The notes under the pieces are model-generated. The model was not told the origin of the DNA. It did not search any database and worked only from the letters and a program-made list of their open reading frames with translations. Source: an uncultured Oscillospiraceae bacterium (GTDB lineage: Bacteria; Bacillota; Clostridia; Oscillospirales; Oscillospiraceae). From it: 9,758 nt of DNA. The translations under genes were made by a program, and so were the position numbers. Location: NCBI GenBank assembly GCA_904398675.1, contig CAJFPI010000205.1, forward strand, positions 1 through 9,758, read 5' to 3'. This document shows, piece after piece, positions 1 to 6,568 of the stretch. Position 1 is the stretch's first letter, and the number at the start of each line of letters is the position of its first letter.

Positions 1-1
1 G

Positions 2-388
2 ATGAACATTATCCTGGGCGAGCGGTACAAGACCTTTACCAAGGAGTCCCGTGCCGTTTTGAAGGGCGAGTACGGCGCTCTGCCCGGCAAGGTCAACGAG
101 GATGTCCGCGCCAAGGCAGGCATCCAGCCGGAGGATGTGATCACCTGCCGTCCGGCGGATCTTCTGGAGCCGGAGCTGGAGAAATATAAGGAGGAGTACA
201 AGGACATCGCCAAAAACGAGGAGGATGTTCTGAGTCTGGCCCTCTTCCCCCAGGTGGCGGAGAAGTTCATCAAGTGGCGTGACGGCCCCCATGACGAGCC
301 TGCTGCGGCCCCTGCTGCAGCGCCCAAGGCTGCTGCGGATGATCCCAACGCGGTGCGGGAGCTGTATGTGGAGGACCGCTCTATCTGA
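2..388 (+). CDS. Oxaloacetate decarboxylase alpha / pyruvate carboxylase subunit B, C-terminal end (5'-partial)
   Basis: This is the last 128 codons of a gene that begins before the window; the ATG at base 2 is most likely an internal Met. The opening residues ILGERYKTFTKESRAVLKGEYG, followed by LPGKVNEDVRAKAG, match the conserved C-terminal carboxylase region of the PYC/OADA family. These biotin-dependent enzymes move a carboxyl group between oxaloacetate or pyruvate and carboxybiotin. The catalytic TIM-barrel lies upstream and is not visible. Around residues 97-112 there is an Ala/Pro-rich linker of the kind that usually precedes a biotinyl domain, but the protein stops 16 residues later, so no biotin-lysine (MKM) domain is present; the biotin carrier is presumably a separate gene. 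A terminator follows, so this is the last gene of its operon. Whether it belongs to a sodium-pumping decarboxylase or a soluble carboxylase cannot be told from this fragment. Confidence 0.85.
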   Translation: MNIILGERYKTFTKESRAVLKGEYGALPGKVNEDVRAKAGIQPEDVITCRPADLLEPELEKYKEEYKDIAKNEEDVLSLALFPQVAEKFIKWRDGPHDEPAAAPAAAPKAAADDPNAVRELYVEDRSI

Positions 389-417
389 GTCTCACACGAA
401 ACCATCAATCATAAACC

Positions 418-457
418 AAAGAGGAGGCATTCGCCAAACGGCGGATGCCTCCTCTTT
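418..457. terminator. Bidirectional hairpin terminator between two converging genes
   Basis: An 18-bp stem, with one G-T wobble at 431/444, has its arms at 418-435 and 440-457 and a 4-base AAAC loop. The outer A/T pairs supply a short T run on either strand (AAA on the left, TTT on the right). It lies 29 bases after the stop of the carboxylase fragment and 27 bases from the end of nfo, so it can end transcripts arriving from both sides. Confidence 0.85.
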
Positions 458-484
458 CTGCTGTGCAAAGCAGAGATGTACCTT

Positions 485-1339
485 CTATTCCGCCTGCCCT
501 TGGGCAAGGGCCATCTCCCGGCGCAGCATGGCGATCTCCTCCCCATGCTGGGGCGTGTCGTTAGGCGTCTCCAGGATAAAGGGCAGGCCCCGCAGCTTTG
601 GGTGGAGGATGCAGCGGACGATGGCCGCCGTCCCCAGGGTCCCCTCCCCGATGCGGGCATGGCGGTCCTTCCTGGCGCCCACAGGATTCAGGCTGTCGTT
701 GATGTGACAGGCCTTCAGCCGTTCAAGGCCGATCACCCGGTCAAACTCCGCCAGCACGCCCTCCAGATCCCCGGCAATGTCATACCCTGCATCGGACACA
801 TGGCAGGTGTCCAGGCACACCCCCACCTTCTCCTGCAGCTCCACTTGATCAAGGATCGCCCGCAGCTCCTCAAACCGTCCGCCGATCTCGCCGCCCTTCC
901 CAGCCATGGTCTCCAGCAGGACCACGGTGTTCTGTTCCGGCCGCAGCACCCGGTTGAGCATCTCCGCAATCAGGCGGCAGCCCGTCTCAACGCCCTGCCC
1001 CACATGGCTGCCGGGGTGGAAATTGTAGTAATTGCCCGGCAGATGCTCCATCAGCGCCAGATCTCCCCGCATCATCTCCTCCGCCAGGTTTCGGATCCCC
1101 TCATCCTTGGAGCAGGCATTCATGATATAGGGGGCGTGGGCCACCAGGGGGCCGAAACGATTCTCCTCCAGCAGCTGCCGCAGCTTTTCCAGGTCTGCCG
1201 GATCCACCGCTTTCGCTTTGGATCCCCGGGGATTGCGGCAGAAAAATGCAAAGGTATTGGCCTGGATGCCCAGAGCCGTCTTCCCCATGCGGAAAAAGCC
1301 GCCGGCGCTGGAGAGGTGCGCCCCGATATAATCTGTCAC
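485..1339 (-). CDS. nfo: Endonuclease IV (AP endonuclease), class II
   Basis: This metal-dependent enzyme cuts DNA 5' of abasic sites in base-excision repair. The zinc-ligand set of the family is complete (numbering from the GTG start): H68 in AHAPY, H108 in NFHPGSH, E143 in LLET, D177 and H180 in CLDTCH, H212 in CHIND, D225 and H227 in KDRHAR, and E257 in ILET. These fall within a few residues of the E. coli Nfo positions. Length is 284 aa, normal for the family. I chose GTG at 1339, not the longer TTG at 1345: AGGAGG (1347-1352) lies 7 bases before the GTG but only one base before the TTG. The GTG overlaps the cca stop as GTGA, which suggests translational coupling. It is the second gene of the cca-nfo operon and ends at the shared terminator. 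I see no missing residues or frameshift. Confidence 0.95.
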   Translation of the reverse strand: MTDYIGAHLSSAGGFFRMGKTALGIQANTFAFFCRNPRGSKAKAVDPADLEKLRQLLEENRFGPLVAHAPYIMNACSKDEGIRNLAEEMMRGDLALMEHLPGNYYNFHPGSHVGQGVETGCRLIAEMLNRVLRPEQNTVVLLETMAGKGGEIGGRFEELRAILDQVELQEKVGVCLDTCHVSDAGYDIAGDLEGVLAEFDRVIGLERLKACHINDSLNPVGARKDRHARIGEGTLGTAAIVRCILHPKLRGLPFILETPNDTPQHGEEIAMLRREMALAQGQAE

Positions 1340-2658
1340 AGCCAATCCTCCTCTACATAGCGCAGCAAAATTTCCTTGTCGTTGGGGACCTCCCCCTCGA
1401 TCACCAGATCCAGCAGCCTGTCCAGGGTCTCCCCCACCGCTTTCCCGTGCAGGCCAACAGCAAGCAGGTCATCTCCCTTTACAGATAATTGCCGGAGAGA
1501 AAAGCATTGCTCCTCCTGGAGGACCACATTCACCAGCTCCTCCAGCTGATCCAGCCACTTCTGTCGGTCCAGATAGGCCGGGTGCTGGGCTAGGTTGTCT
1601 CCCCGCTTGACCTGGATCAGGCGGCGGAAGTCCTCCTCCCCCAGCTTGCGGAGCATCCGGCGGACCCCCTTCTCCGTCAGGGTGATGTTCACGTCGTGGA
1701 GCCGTACCAGGCGGCAGATGGTCTCATGGCTGTGCCGGTCCAGCCGCAGCCGGGTACAGACCGCATCGGCGATGCGCTCGCTGGCCTGGCCGTGGTGGTA
1801 GAAATGGCCCACTCCTTTGTCATCCAGGAAAAAGGTCTCCGGCTTTCCAAGATCGTGAAAGAGCAGCGTATAGCGCAAAATGGGGTCCGCCGGCACTGCC
1901 GCCATGGCCCGGACGCTGTGCTCCCACACGTCAAAGCAGTGGTGCCGGTTGCGCTGGTCAAAGCCCACCGCCGGCAGGATCTCCGGGATCACTACCCCCA
2001 CCACCTCCGGGTACTCCAGCAGGACCTCCGCCGCCGCGGCGCCGCAGATCAGCTTGCGCAGCTCCGCCTCCACCCGCTCCGCGGCGATGTGCCGCAGAAG
2101 GTCTTTGTGGCGGCGGAGGGCGGCGGCGGTGCCGTCCTCAATGGCAAAGGCCAGGGTGGAGGCAAAGCGGAGGCAGCGGAGGATCCGAAGGGCGTCCTCG
2201 GTAAGCCGCTTGTCCGGGTCCCCCACGCAGCGCAGCAGCTCATACTTTAGGTCCTCCCTGCCGCCGAAGGGGTCCGTGAGTTTCCCCCGCCGGTCCAGGG
2301 CCATGGCGTTTATGGTGAAGTCCCGCCGGCTGAGGTCCTCCTCCAGGCTGCCGGTAAAGGCCACGGTCTCCGGGTGGCGGAAATCCCGGTAGTCCCCGTC
2401 CCGGCGGAAGGTGGTGACCTCCGCGCGGCCCCCCTCCACCGCCACGGTCACCGTACCGTGGGCCAGCCCCGTCTCCAGGACGGCCGGGGCGAAGAGGGCC
2501 TCCACCTCCTCCGGCCGGGCGGCAGTGGCCACGTCCCAGTCCTGGGGCGCGCGGCCCAGGAGGAGGTCCCGGACACAGCCGCCCACGCAGCAGGCGGCAT
2601 AGCCCGCCTCCTCCAGGCGGCATAGAATGGTCTGTATATAGGGGGGGATCTGTTCCAT
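1336..2658 (-). CDS. cca: CCA tRNA nucleotidyltransferase with HD domain
   Basis: This enzyme adds or repairs the 3' CCA end of tRNAs without a nucleic-acid template. The 440-aa protein has the class II nucleotidyltransferase head: GGCVRD (26-31), the metal-binding DWD (40-42), RRDFTINAMA (111-120) and the neck helix EDALRILRC (154-162), followed by ERVEAEL (194-200). A C-terminal HD hydrolase-like domain begins around H247 and includes FHDLGK (267-272) and HFYHHG (285-290). That arrangement fits the HD-containing bacterial form, in which the HD domain is a phosphohydrolase. Whether it adds all of CCA or only part was not resolved, although no second nucleotidyltransferase is nearby. The ATG at 2658 has AAGGAG 8 bases upstream. 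It is the first gene of the cca-nfo operon and diverges from murC. I found no strong -10/-35 for it; a weak TTCTGT / TATTTT pair on the minus strand would flank the 2708-2721 palindrome. Confidence 0.95.
   Translation of the reverse strand: MEQIPPYIQTILCRLEEAGYAACCVGGCVRDLLLGRAPQDWDVATAARPEEVEALFAPAVLETGLAHGTVTVAVEGGRAEVTTFRRDGDYRDFRHPETVAFTGSLEEDLSRRDFTINAMALDRRGKLTDPFGGREDLKYELLRCVGDPDKRLTEDALRILRCLRFASTLAFAIEDGTAAALRRHKDLLRHIAAERVEAELRKLICGAAAAEVLLEYPEVVGVVIPEILPAVGFDQRNRHHCFDVWEHSVRAMAAVPADPILRYTLLFHDLGKPETFFLDDKGVGHFYHHGQASERIADAVCTRLRLDRHSHETICRLVRLHDVNITLTEKGVRRMLRKLGEEDFRRLIQVKRGDNLAQHPAYLDRQKWLDQLEELVNVVLQEEQCFSLRQLSVKGDDLLAVGLHGKAVGETLDRLLDLVIEGEVPNDKEILLRYVEEDWL
1347..1352 (-). promoter_or_regulatory. 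Ribosome binding site that decides the nfo start
   Basis: On the minus strand this reads AGGAGG, inside the last codons of cca. It is 7 bases from the GTG at 1339 and only 1 base from the alternative TTG at 1345, so it supports initiation at the GTG. Confidence 0.8.
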
Positions 2659-2707
2659 GTATTCCGCTCCTTTTTGGTTATTCTTACAGTAATATGGACA
2701 AAATACC

Positions 2708-2721
2708 GGGGGATATCCCCC
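2708..2721. promoter_or_regulatory. Perfect 14-bp palindrome in the cca/murC divergent spacer
   Basis: GGGGGATATCCCCC is a perfect inverted repeat with no spacer, lying 33 bases upstream of the murC -35 and 50 bases before the cca start. It has the form of a dimeric-protein operator. It has no loop and so is a poor RNA hairpin. No regulator can be named from the sequence. Confidence 0.35.
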
Positions 2722-2753
2722 ACAGAATCGGCAGGTTCACCCGGGCCAGCCAG

Positions 2754-2782
2754 TTGCATAAAGGCCCTCTTTCGATTATAAT
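2754..2782 (+). promoter_or_regulatory. Sigma-A-type promoter for murC
   Basis: TTGCAT (2754-2759) is followed by a 17-base spacer and a consensus TATAAT (2777-2782). The start of transcription would be near 2789, giving a 5' leader of about 54 bases before murC. Spacing is ideal and the -10 is perfect; the -35 matches at its first three bases. Confidence 0.75.
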
Positions 2783-2842
2783 ATAAGAGTTAGCGCCATT
2801 GCTATTACCAGCGGGAAAGCCGCTGTTTTCGGAGGAACAGCT

Positions 2843-4207
2843 ATGGGTTCCAGCATCCGTCCCTACCTCGCCCCCGGCCGCCGCGTCCACCTGTGCGGCA
2901 TCGGCGGCGTGTCCATGTCCCCCCTGGCGGAGGTGCTCCACACCATGGGGCTCCAGGTCCAGGGCAGCGACATGCAGGAGAGCGCCACGGTGGAGCACCT
3001 GCGCTCCCTGGGCATCCCCATCGCCATCGGCCACCGGGCCGCATCCATCCAGGGCGCGGAGTTCCTCATCCGCACCGCCGCCGTCCATGACGACAATCCG
3101 GAAATCGCCGCCGCCCGGGCCGCCGGCGTGCCGGTGTTCGAGCGGGCGGAGGCCTGGGGCGCCATCATGCGGGGGTATCAAAACGCCGTCTGCATCGCCG
3201 GCACCCACGGGAAGACCACCACCACCTCCATGACCACCCACGTCTTTATGGCCGCCCAGGCGGACCCCACGGTGATGATCGGCGGGACGCTGCCCCTGCT
3301 CCACAGCGGCTACCGGGTGGGCCAGGGTGAGACCATTATACTGGAGTCCTGCGAATACCGCAACTCCTTCCTGCATTTTTCCCCCACCGTGGCGGTGATC
3401 CTCAACATCGAGGCCGACCACCTGGACTTTTTCAAGGACCTTGCGGATGTGGAGCGGTCCTTCCGCCGCTTTGCCCAGCTGGTGCCGCCGGGGGGCACGA
3501 TTGTGGCCAACGCTGACGATCCCAACACCATGGAGACCCTGGCAGGGATGAAACTCTTTACCTTTGCCCTTCGCAGCGAGAGGGCGGACTGCCGGGCTGA
3601 GCACATCTCCTTCACCAACGGCCTTCCCGCCTTCGATGTGGTGATCCACGGCCAGCAATACGCCCATGTGGAGCTGCAGGTAGGCGGGGAGCACAATATC
3701 TTCAACGCCCTGGCCGCCGCTGCCGCCGCCTATGTGCTACACCTCCCCGGCCGGGCTGTGGAGGAGGGGCTTGCCACCTTCACCGGGGCGGGCCGGCGGT
3801 TTGAATACAAGGGCGAGTACAACGGCGCCAAGATCTATGACGATTACGCCCACCACCCCGGCGAGCTCCACGCTCTGCTGTCTATGGCCAGATCTCTTGG
3901 CTACCAGCGGATCATCTGCGCCTTCCAGCCTCACACCTACTCCCGGACCAGGGCGCTTTTCTCCCAGTTTGTGGAGGAGCTGCGCCGGGCCGATCAGGTG
4001 GTGCTGGCGGAGATCTACGCTGCCCGGGAGAAAAATACCATTGGCATTTCCTCACGAGACCTAGCGGCGGAGATCCCGGGCGCCATCTATTGCGCCACCC
4101 TTCCCGAAGTCACGGAGACACTGCGCGCCATGGCCCAGCCCGGGGATCTGATCCTCACAGTGGGCGCCGGCGATATTTATACTGCAGGAGAAGCCCTCCT
4201 GCGCTGA
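2843..4207 (+). CDS. murC: UDP-N-acetylmuramate--L-alanine ligase
   Basis: This cytoplasmic ATP-dependent ligase joins L-alanine to UDP-MurNAc, the first amino-acid addition of peptidoglycan stem-peptide synthesis. Mur-ligase features appear in order: the N-terminal nucleotide-sugar fold with GIGGVSM (19-25), the ATP P-loop GTHGKTTTT (120-128), ESCEYRNSF (168-176), NIEADHLD (188-195), GEHNIFNALAA (282-292), GAGRRFE (315-321), YDDYAHHP (332-339) and FQPHTYSRT (361-369). GIGG together with YDDYAHHP separates MurC from MurD, MurE and MurF. Length is 454 aa, usual for the family. The ATG has GGAGGA 6-7 bases upstream. It is transcribed from the promoter at 2754-2782 and diverges from cca. Only 42 bases without a terminator separate it from the tRNA-editing gene, so the two are probably co-transcribed. 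Confidence 0.96.
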   Translation: MGSSIRPYLAPGRRVHLCGIGGVSMSPLAEVLHTMGLQVQGSDMQESATVEHLRSLGIPIAIGHRAASIQGAEFLIRTAAVHDDNPEIAAARAAGVPVFERAEAWGAIMRGYQNAVCIAGTHGKTTTTSMTTHVFMAAQADPTVMIGGTLPLLHSGYRVGQGETIILESCEYRNSFLHFSPTVAVILNIEADHLDFFKDLADVERSFRRFAQLVPPGGTIVANADDPNTMETLAGMKLFTFALRSERADCRAEHISFTNGLPAFDVVIHGQQYAHVELQVGGEHNIFNALAAAAAAYVLHLPGRAVEEGLATFTGAGRRFEYKGEYNGAKIYDDYAHHPGELHALLSMARSLGYQRIICAFQPHTYSRTRALFSQFVEELRRADQVVLAEIYAAREKNTIGISSRDLAAEIPGAIYCATLPEVTETLRAMAQPGDLILTVGAGDIYTAGEALLR

Positions 4208-4249
4208 CCATCCCTCACCAATCCCGTTTGACGAAAGAGAGAGCTGATC

Positions 4250-4810
4250 ATGACCATTTCCCAAATTTTTACTACATCGCCCACCGACCAGCGCTCCCCT
4301 GTGGAGCAGGCTACTTTTCAGCTGTTGGAAAAACTGCACATCCCTTTTGAACGAGTGGAACATGAACCTGCCAATACCATGGAGGACTGCCGTGCCATCT
4401 CCGAGGCGCTGTGCGCCCGGGTGTGCAAAAACCTCTTCCTCTGCAACCGTCAGCAGACCCAGTTCTATCTCTTGTGCATGCCGGCATCCAAGGCCTTCAA
4501 GACCAAGGACCTCTCCGCCCAGATTCAGTCCTCCCGGCTCAGCTTTGCCTCCCCGGAGAAGATGCAGGAGCTGCTGGGCGTGACCCCCGGCTCTGCCTCT
4601 ATTCTGGCGCTGATGAACGACACGGAGGGCAGGGTGCAGCTGCTGCTGGACCGGGAGCTCTACAGCAAGGAGTACATCGGCTGCCACCCCTGCCAGAACA
4701 CCGGCACGCTGAAACTGGAGACCTCCGATGTATTGAATATCTTTTTGCCCTACGTCCACCACAAGGCCATCCTTGTGGACCTGCCGGACCACGACGCACA
4801 GAGTGCATAG
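4250..4810 (+). CDS. Prolyl-tRNA editing-domain protein (YbaK / ProXp-ala type)
   Basis: This is a free-standing version of the prolyl-tRNA synthetase editing (INS) domain, 186 aa, the usual size for single-domain members. Family signatures are HEPANTMEDC (38-47), the K60-N61 pair in CKNLFL, RLSFAS (96-101), GVTPGS (110-115), ND (123-124) and the HPxxNT loop (146-151). The pattern, especially the central KNLFL and the GVTPGS / HPxxNT loops, resembles ProXp-ala (PrdX-like) proteins, which hydrolyse Ala-tRNA-Pro in trans. Cys-tRNA-Pro deacylase (YbaK proper) is the main alternative. Substrate choice is inferred, not shown. The ATG at 4250 has only a purine-rich GAAAGAGAGAG upstream, weaker than the other ribosome sites here, which fits reading from the murC transcript. 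The C-terminal 10 or so residues are acidic and probably tail. A strong terminator follows. Confidence 0.85.
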   Translation: MTISQIFTTSPTDQRSPVEQATFQLLEKLHIPFERVEHEPANTMEDCRAISEALCARVCKNLFLCNRQQTQFYLLCMPASKAFKTKDLSAQIQSSRLSFASPEKMQELLGVTPGSASILALMNDTEGRVQLLLDRELYSKEYIGCHPCQNTGTLKLETSDVLNIFLPYVHHKAILVDLPDHDAQSA

Positions 4811-4817
4811 TGCATCC

Positions 4818-4848
4818 CGATTCCCAGCCGCTCTGCGGCTGGGAATCG
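4818..4848 (+). terminator. Rho-independent terminator of the murC unit
   Basis: A 13-bp stem (arms 4818-4830 and 4836-4848, core ATTCCCAGCCG) closes a 5-base loop. The stretch that follows, TTCTTTCT, is T-rich. It starts 7 bases after the stop of the tRNA-editing gene. Confidence 0.85.
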
Positions 4849-4935
4849 TTCTTTCTGTGCCTTCCTCCTGGTCACATCACACGGGCCTGTATGGTTTCAT
4901 TGCTGCCCTTCCGCTGGAGAACCTGTCTGCTCCCT

Positions 4936-4965
4936 CTGGCAATGGCGCGGCTTTTGTGCTATGAT
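4936..4965 (+). promoter_or_regulatory. Extended -10 promoter for deoD
   Basis: CTGGCA (4936-4941, four matches to TTGACA), an 18-base spacer, then TATGAT (4960-4965) preceded by TGC, giving an extended -10. Transcription would begin near 4972, leaving a short leader that contains the deoD ribosome site. The rest of the spacer 4849-4935 shows nothing I recognise. Confidence 0.6.
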
Positions 4966-4997
4966 AGAGCCAATCAAAAAGGAAAGGAGCCGATCTT

Positions 4998-5738
4998 ATG
5001 TCTACGCCCCATAACGCAGCCAACCCCGGCGACATTGCAGAAACCATTCTCCTGCCCGGCGATCCCCTCCGGGCCAAATTTATCGCAGACACCTATCTGG
5101 AGGATGTCGTCCAGTTCAATGCCGTCCGCAACATGCTGGGCTATACCGGAACCTATTGCGGCGCCCGCCTCTCCGTTATGGGGACGGGGATGGGCTGCCC
5201 CTCCATCGGGATCTATACCTATGAACTGATCCACTTTTTCGGCGTGAAGAATCTTATCCGGATTGGCTCCTGCGGCGCTATGCGGGAGGAGCTGCAGCTG
5301 GGTGAGATTGTGATGGCGATTGCCGCCAGTACCGACTCCAACTACGCCCACCAGTATCAGCTGCCCGGCACCTTCTCCGCCGCCGCCTCCTATGACCTGC
5401 TGAAAACCGCGGAGGAGATCGCGGCGGAGCGGGGGCTCCCCCACACGGTGGGGACCGTTCTCTCCTCGGATCTTTTCTATGGCGAGGGGGAAACCTGGCG
5501 CATTTGGGAGAAGATGGGCACCCTGGCGGTGGAGATGGAGAGCTTTGCCCTCTACTGCAATGCCGCCCGGGCCGGCGTGCGGGCGCTGGGCATCTTTTCC
5601 GTATCAGACAACCTGGTTACCCGCCAGGAGCTGAGCGCCCAGCAGCGGCAGACCGGTTTTACCAGCATGATGGAGGTGGCCCTGGAAACCGCCTGTCGGA
5701 TCAGCCGTCAGGCGGCACGGGAAACTGGCAGCGCCTGA
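4998..5738 (+). CDS. deoD: Purine-nucleoside phosphorylase, DeoD type
   Basis: It splits purine (deoxy)ribonucleosides with phosphate, giving the free base and (deoxy)ribose-1-phosphate, in purine salvage. The 246-aa protein aligns with the hexameric DeoD family: H5, the phosphate loop GDPLRA (21-26, R25), R44, RIGSCGA (88-94), TDSNYAH (112-118), EMES (179-182) for sugar and base contact, and SD (203-204) holding the general-acid Asp, with R217 at the conserved position. The Asp is what gives the DeoD type its broad 6-oxo and 6-amino purine range; trimeric PNPs have Asn there. AAAGGAG lies 8 bases before the ATG. It has its own promoter and a terminator on each side, so it is monocistronic. 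Neighbours do not belong to nucleoside catabolism (no deoC, deoB or transporter within the window). Confidence 0.95.
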   Translation: MSTPHNAANPGDIAETILLPGDPLRAKFIADTYLEDVVQFNAVRNMLGYTGTYCGARLSVMGTGMGCPSIGIYTYELIHFFGVKNLIRIGSCGAMREELQLGEIVMAIAASTDSNYAHQYQLPGTFSAAASYDLLKTAEEIAAERGLPHTVGTVLSSDLFYGEGETWRIWEKMGTLAVEMESFALYCNAARAGVRALGIFSVSDNLVTRQELSAQQRQTGFTSMMEVALETACRISRQAARETGSA

Positions 5739-5756
5739 TGTCAGAAAAATATGAAA

Positions 5757-5788
5757 AGGGAGAGGCGGATAACAGCCCGCCTCTCCCT
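5757..5788. terminator. Bidirectional terminator between deoD and the phosphopantetheinyl transferase gene
   Basis: A 12-bp stem (arms 5757-5768 and 5777-5788, core GGGAGAGGCGG) has an 8-base loop. On the plus strand it is followed by TATTTT; on the minus strand by TTT and then ATATTTTTC. It is placed to end both converging transcripts. Confidence 0.85.
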
Positions 5789-5819
5789 ATTTTCCGTTGT
5801 TTCATACAATATCTTTCCC

Positions 5820-6434
5820 TCAGACACGAACCATCAGGCTCTGAAACAGCTCATCCAGCGTCACAATGTGACAGGCGCAGCCGGCGTTGCAGTCCCGGCT
5901 GGCCACAGCGGCATAGTATCCATCAAAGAGCTCCATGGCCCGGCACGCCACCCCAGCCTCAAGCGCACGGTTCCAGTGGCACAGCGCCGCAGACCCCCGG
6001 CCATGGCATTTGGCTGTTGCCTCCCGCTGCACCCACATCTGCCAGAACTGTTCCTGCCGGTCGATATGGTAGTAGTGCAGGATGGTCTGGGCCGCCTCCC
6101 GGTCCTGCTCAATATCCACTCCCACCGGCTGGTCATGGAGCGCACAAACCACAGCGCCGTTGGTATGGCTGAGGTTAAACTGGATATCCCCTCGCTCCCG
6201 GAAGGAGGGTTTCCCCTCCGCCGCAATAGCGATCTCCGGCAGCTCCTCCAGGCCATACAGCTCCCGAAGCGCATACCGCAGCAAGCCATAGGCACACATG
6301 GCCTGGTTCTGCTTGCTCTCCCTGGTGCGGATCAGCCGCTGGTAGCGCAGATAGGGCAGCCCGCTGAGCAGGCACTCCCGCTCCTCGTCCCCCAGATCTC
6401 TGTCAATGGCCAGCGCATAAATCTGAATCTCCAT
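5820..6434 (-). CDS. 4'-phosphopantetheinyl transferase superfamily protein (Sfp-like)
   Basis: Enzymes of this family move the phosphopantetheine arm from coenzyme A to a serine of an acyl- or peptidyl-carrier protein. In this 204-aa protein the motifs are in order: GKPSF (74-78), FNLSHTNG (86-93), VGVDIE (104-109, with magnesium ligands D107 and E109 at the same numbers as in Sfp) and WVQREATAK (134-142, E138 and K142; an Arg replaces the usual Lys before the Glu). Length is slightly below the 220-240 aa of typical Sfp proteins, the shortfall being at the C-terminus. That C-terminus has an unusual number of Cys (143, 152, 164, 182, 186, 188). The ATG at 6434 has AGGAG 8 bases upstream. It lies 134 bases after the E2-like gene in the same direction. 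No carrier protein, polyketide or peptide synthetase is in the window, so the partner is unknown; it may be AcpS-like housekeeping or specialised. Confidence 0.88.
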   Translation of the reverse strand: MEIQIYALAIDRDLGDEERECLLSGLPYLRYQRLIRTRESKQNQAMCAYGLLRYALRELYGLEELPEIAIAAEGKPSFRERGDIQFNLSHTNGAVVCALHDQPVGVDIEQDREAAQTILHYYHIDRQEQFWQMWVQREATAKCHGRGSAALCHWNRALEAGVACRAMELFDGYYAAVASRDCNAGCACHIVTLDELFQSLMVRV

Positions 6435-6470
6435 GGTTCCCTCTCCTGTTCTGGTGAATTTTGCCTCTCC

Positions 6471-6542
6471 GGCGCTGCCGCAGCTCCGCTGAAAAAGCTC
6501 TCCCGTCTACCTTGTGCAATCCTGACGGAGATATGCAGCGCC
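6471..6542 (-). other. Structured spacer between the E2-like and phosphopantetheinyl transferase genes
   Basis: An 8-bp inverted repeat (GGCGCTGC 6471-6478, GCAGCGCC 6535-6542) encloses a second inverted repeat (6500-6507 with 6524-6530; 7 pairs, one bulge). On the minus strand the inner hairpin is followed, after AGC, by TTTTT (6496-6492). The layout resembles a weak terminator inside a longer closing stem and may modulate read-through into the downstream gene. Its function is inferred. Confidence 0.35.
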
Positions 6543-6568
6543 ACGGCGCGTTCCCACCTGTCAGTTTC

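Noticed and set aside
476..1360. Long plus-strand open frame opposite nfo
   Set aside because: It is the antisense shadow of nfo, whose full active-site set is on the minus strand. It has no recognisable domain or ribosome site.
2684..3694. Long minus-strand open frame opposite murC
   Set aside because: Low-complexity Gly/His/Ala-rich translation produced by the high GC of murC; no domain, and it runs through the murC promoter.
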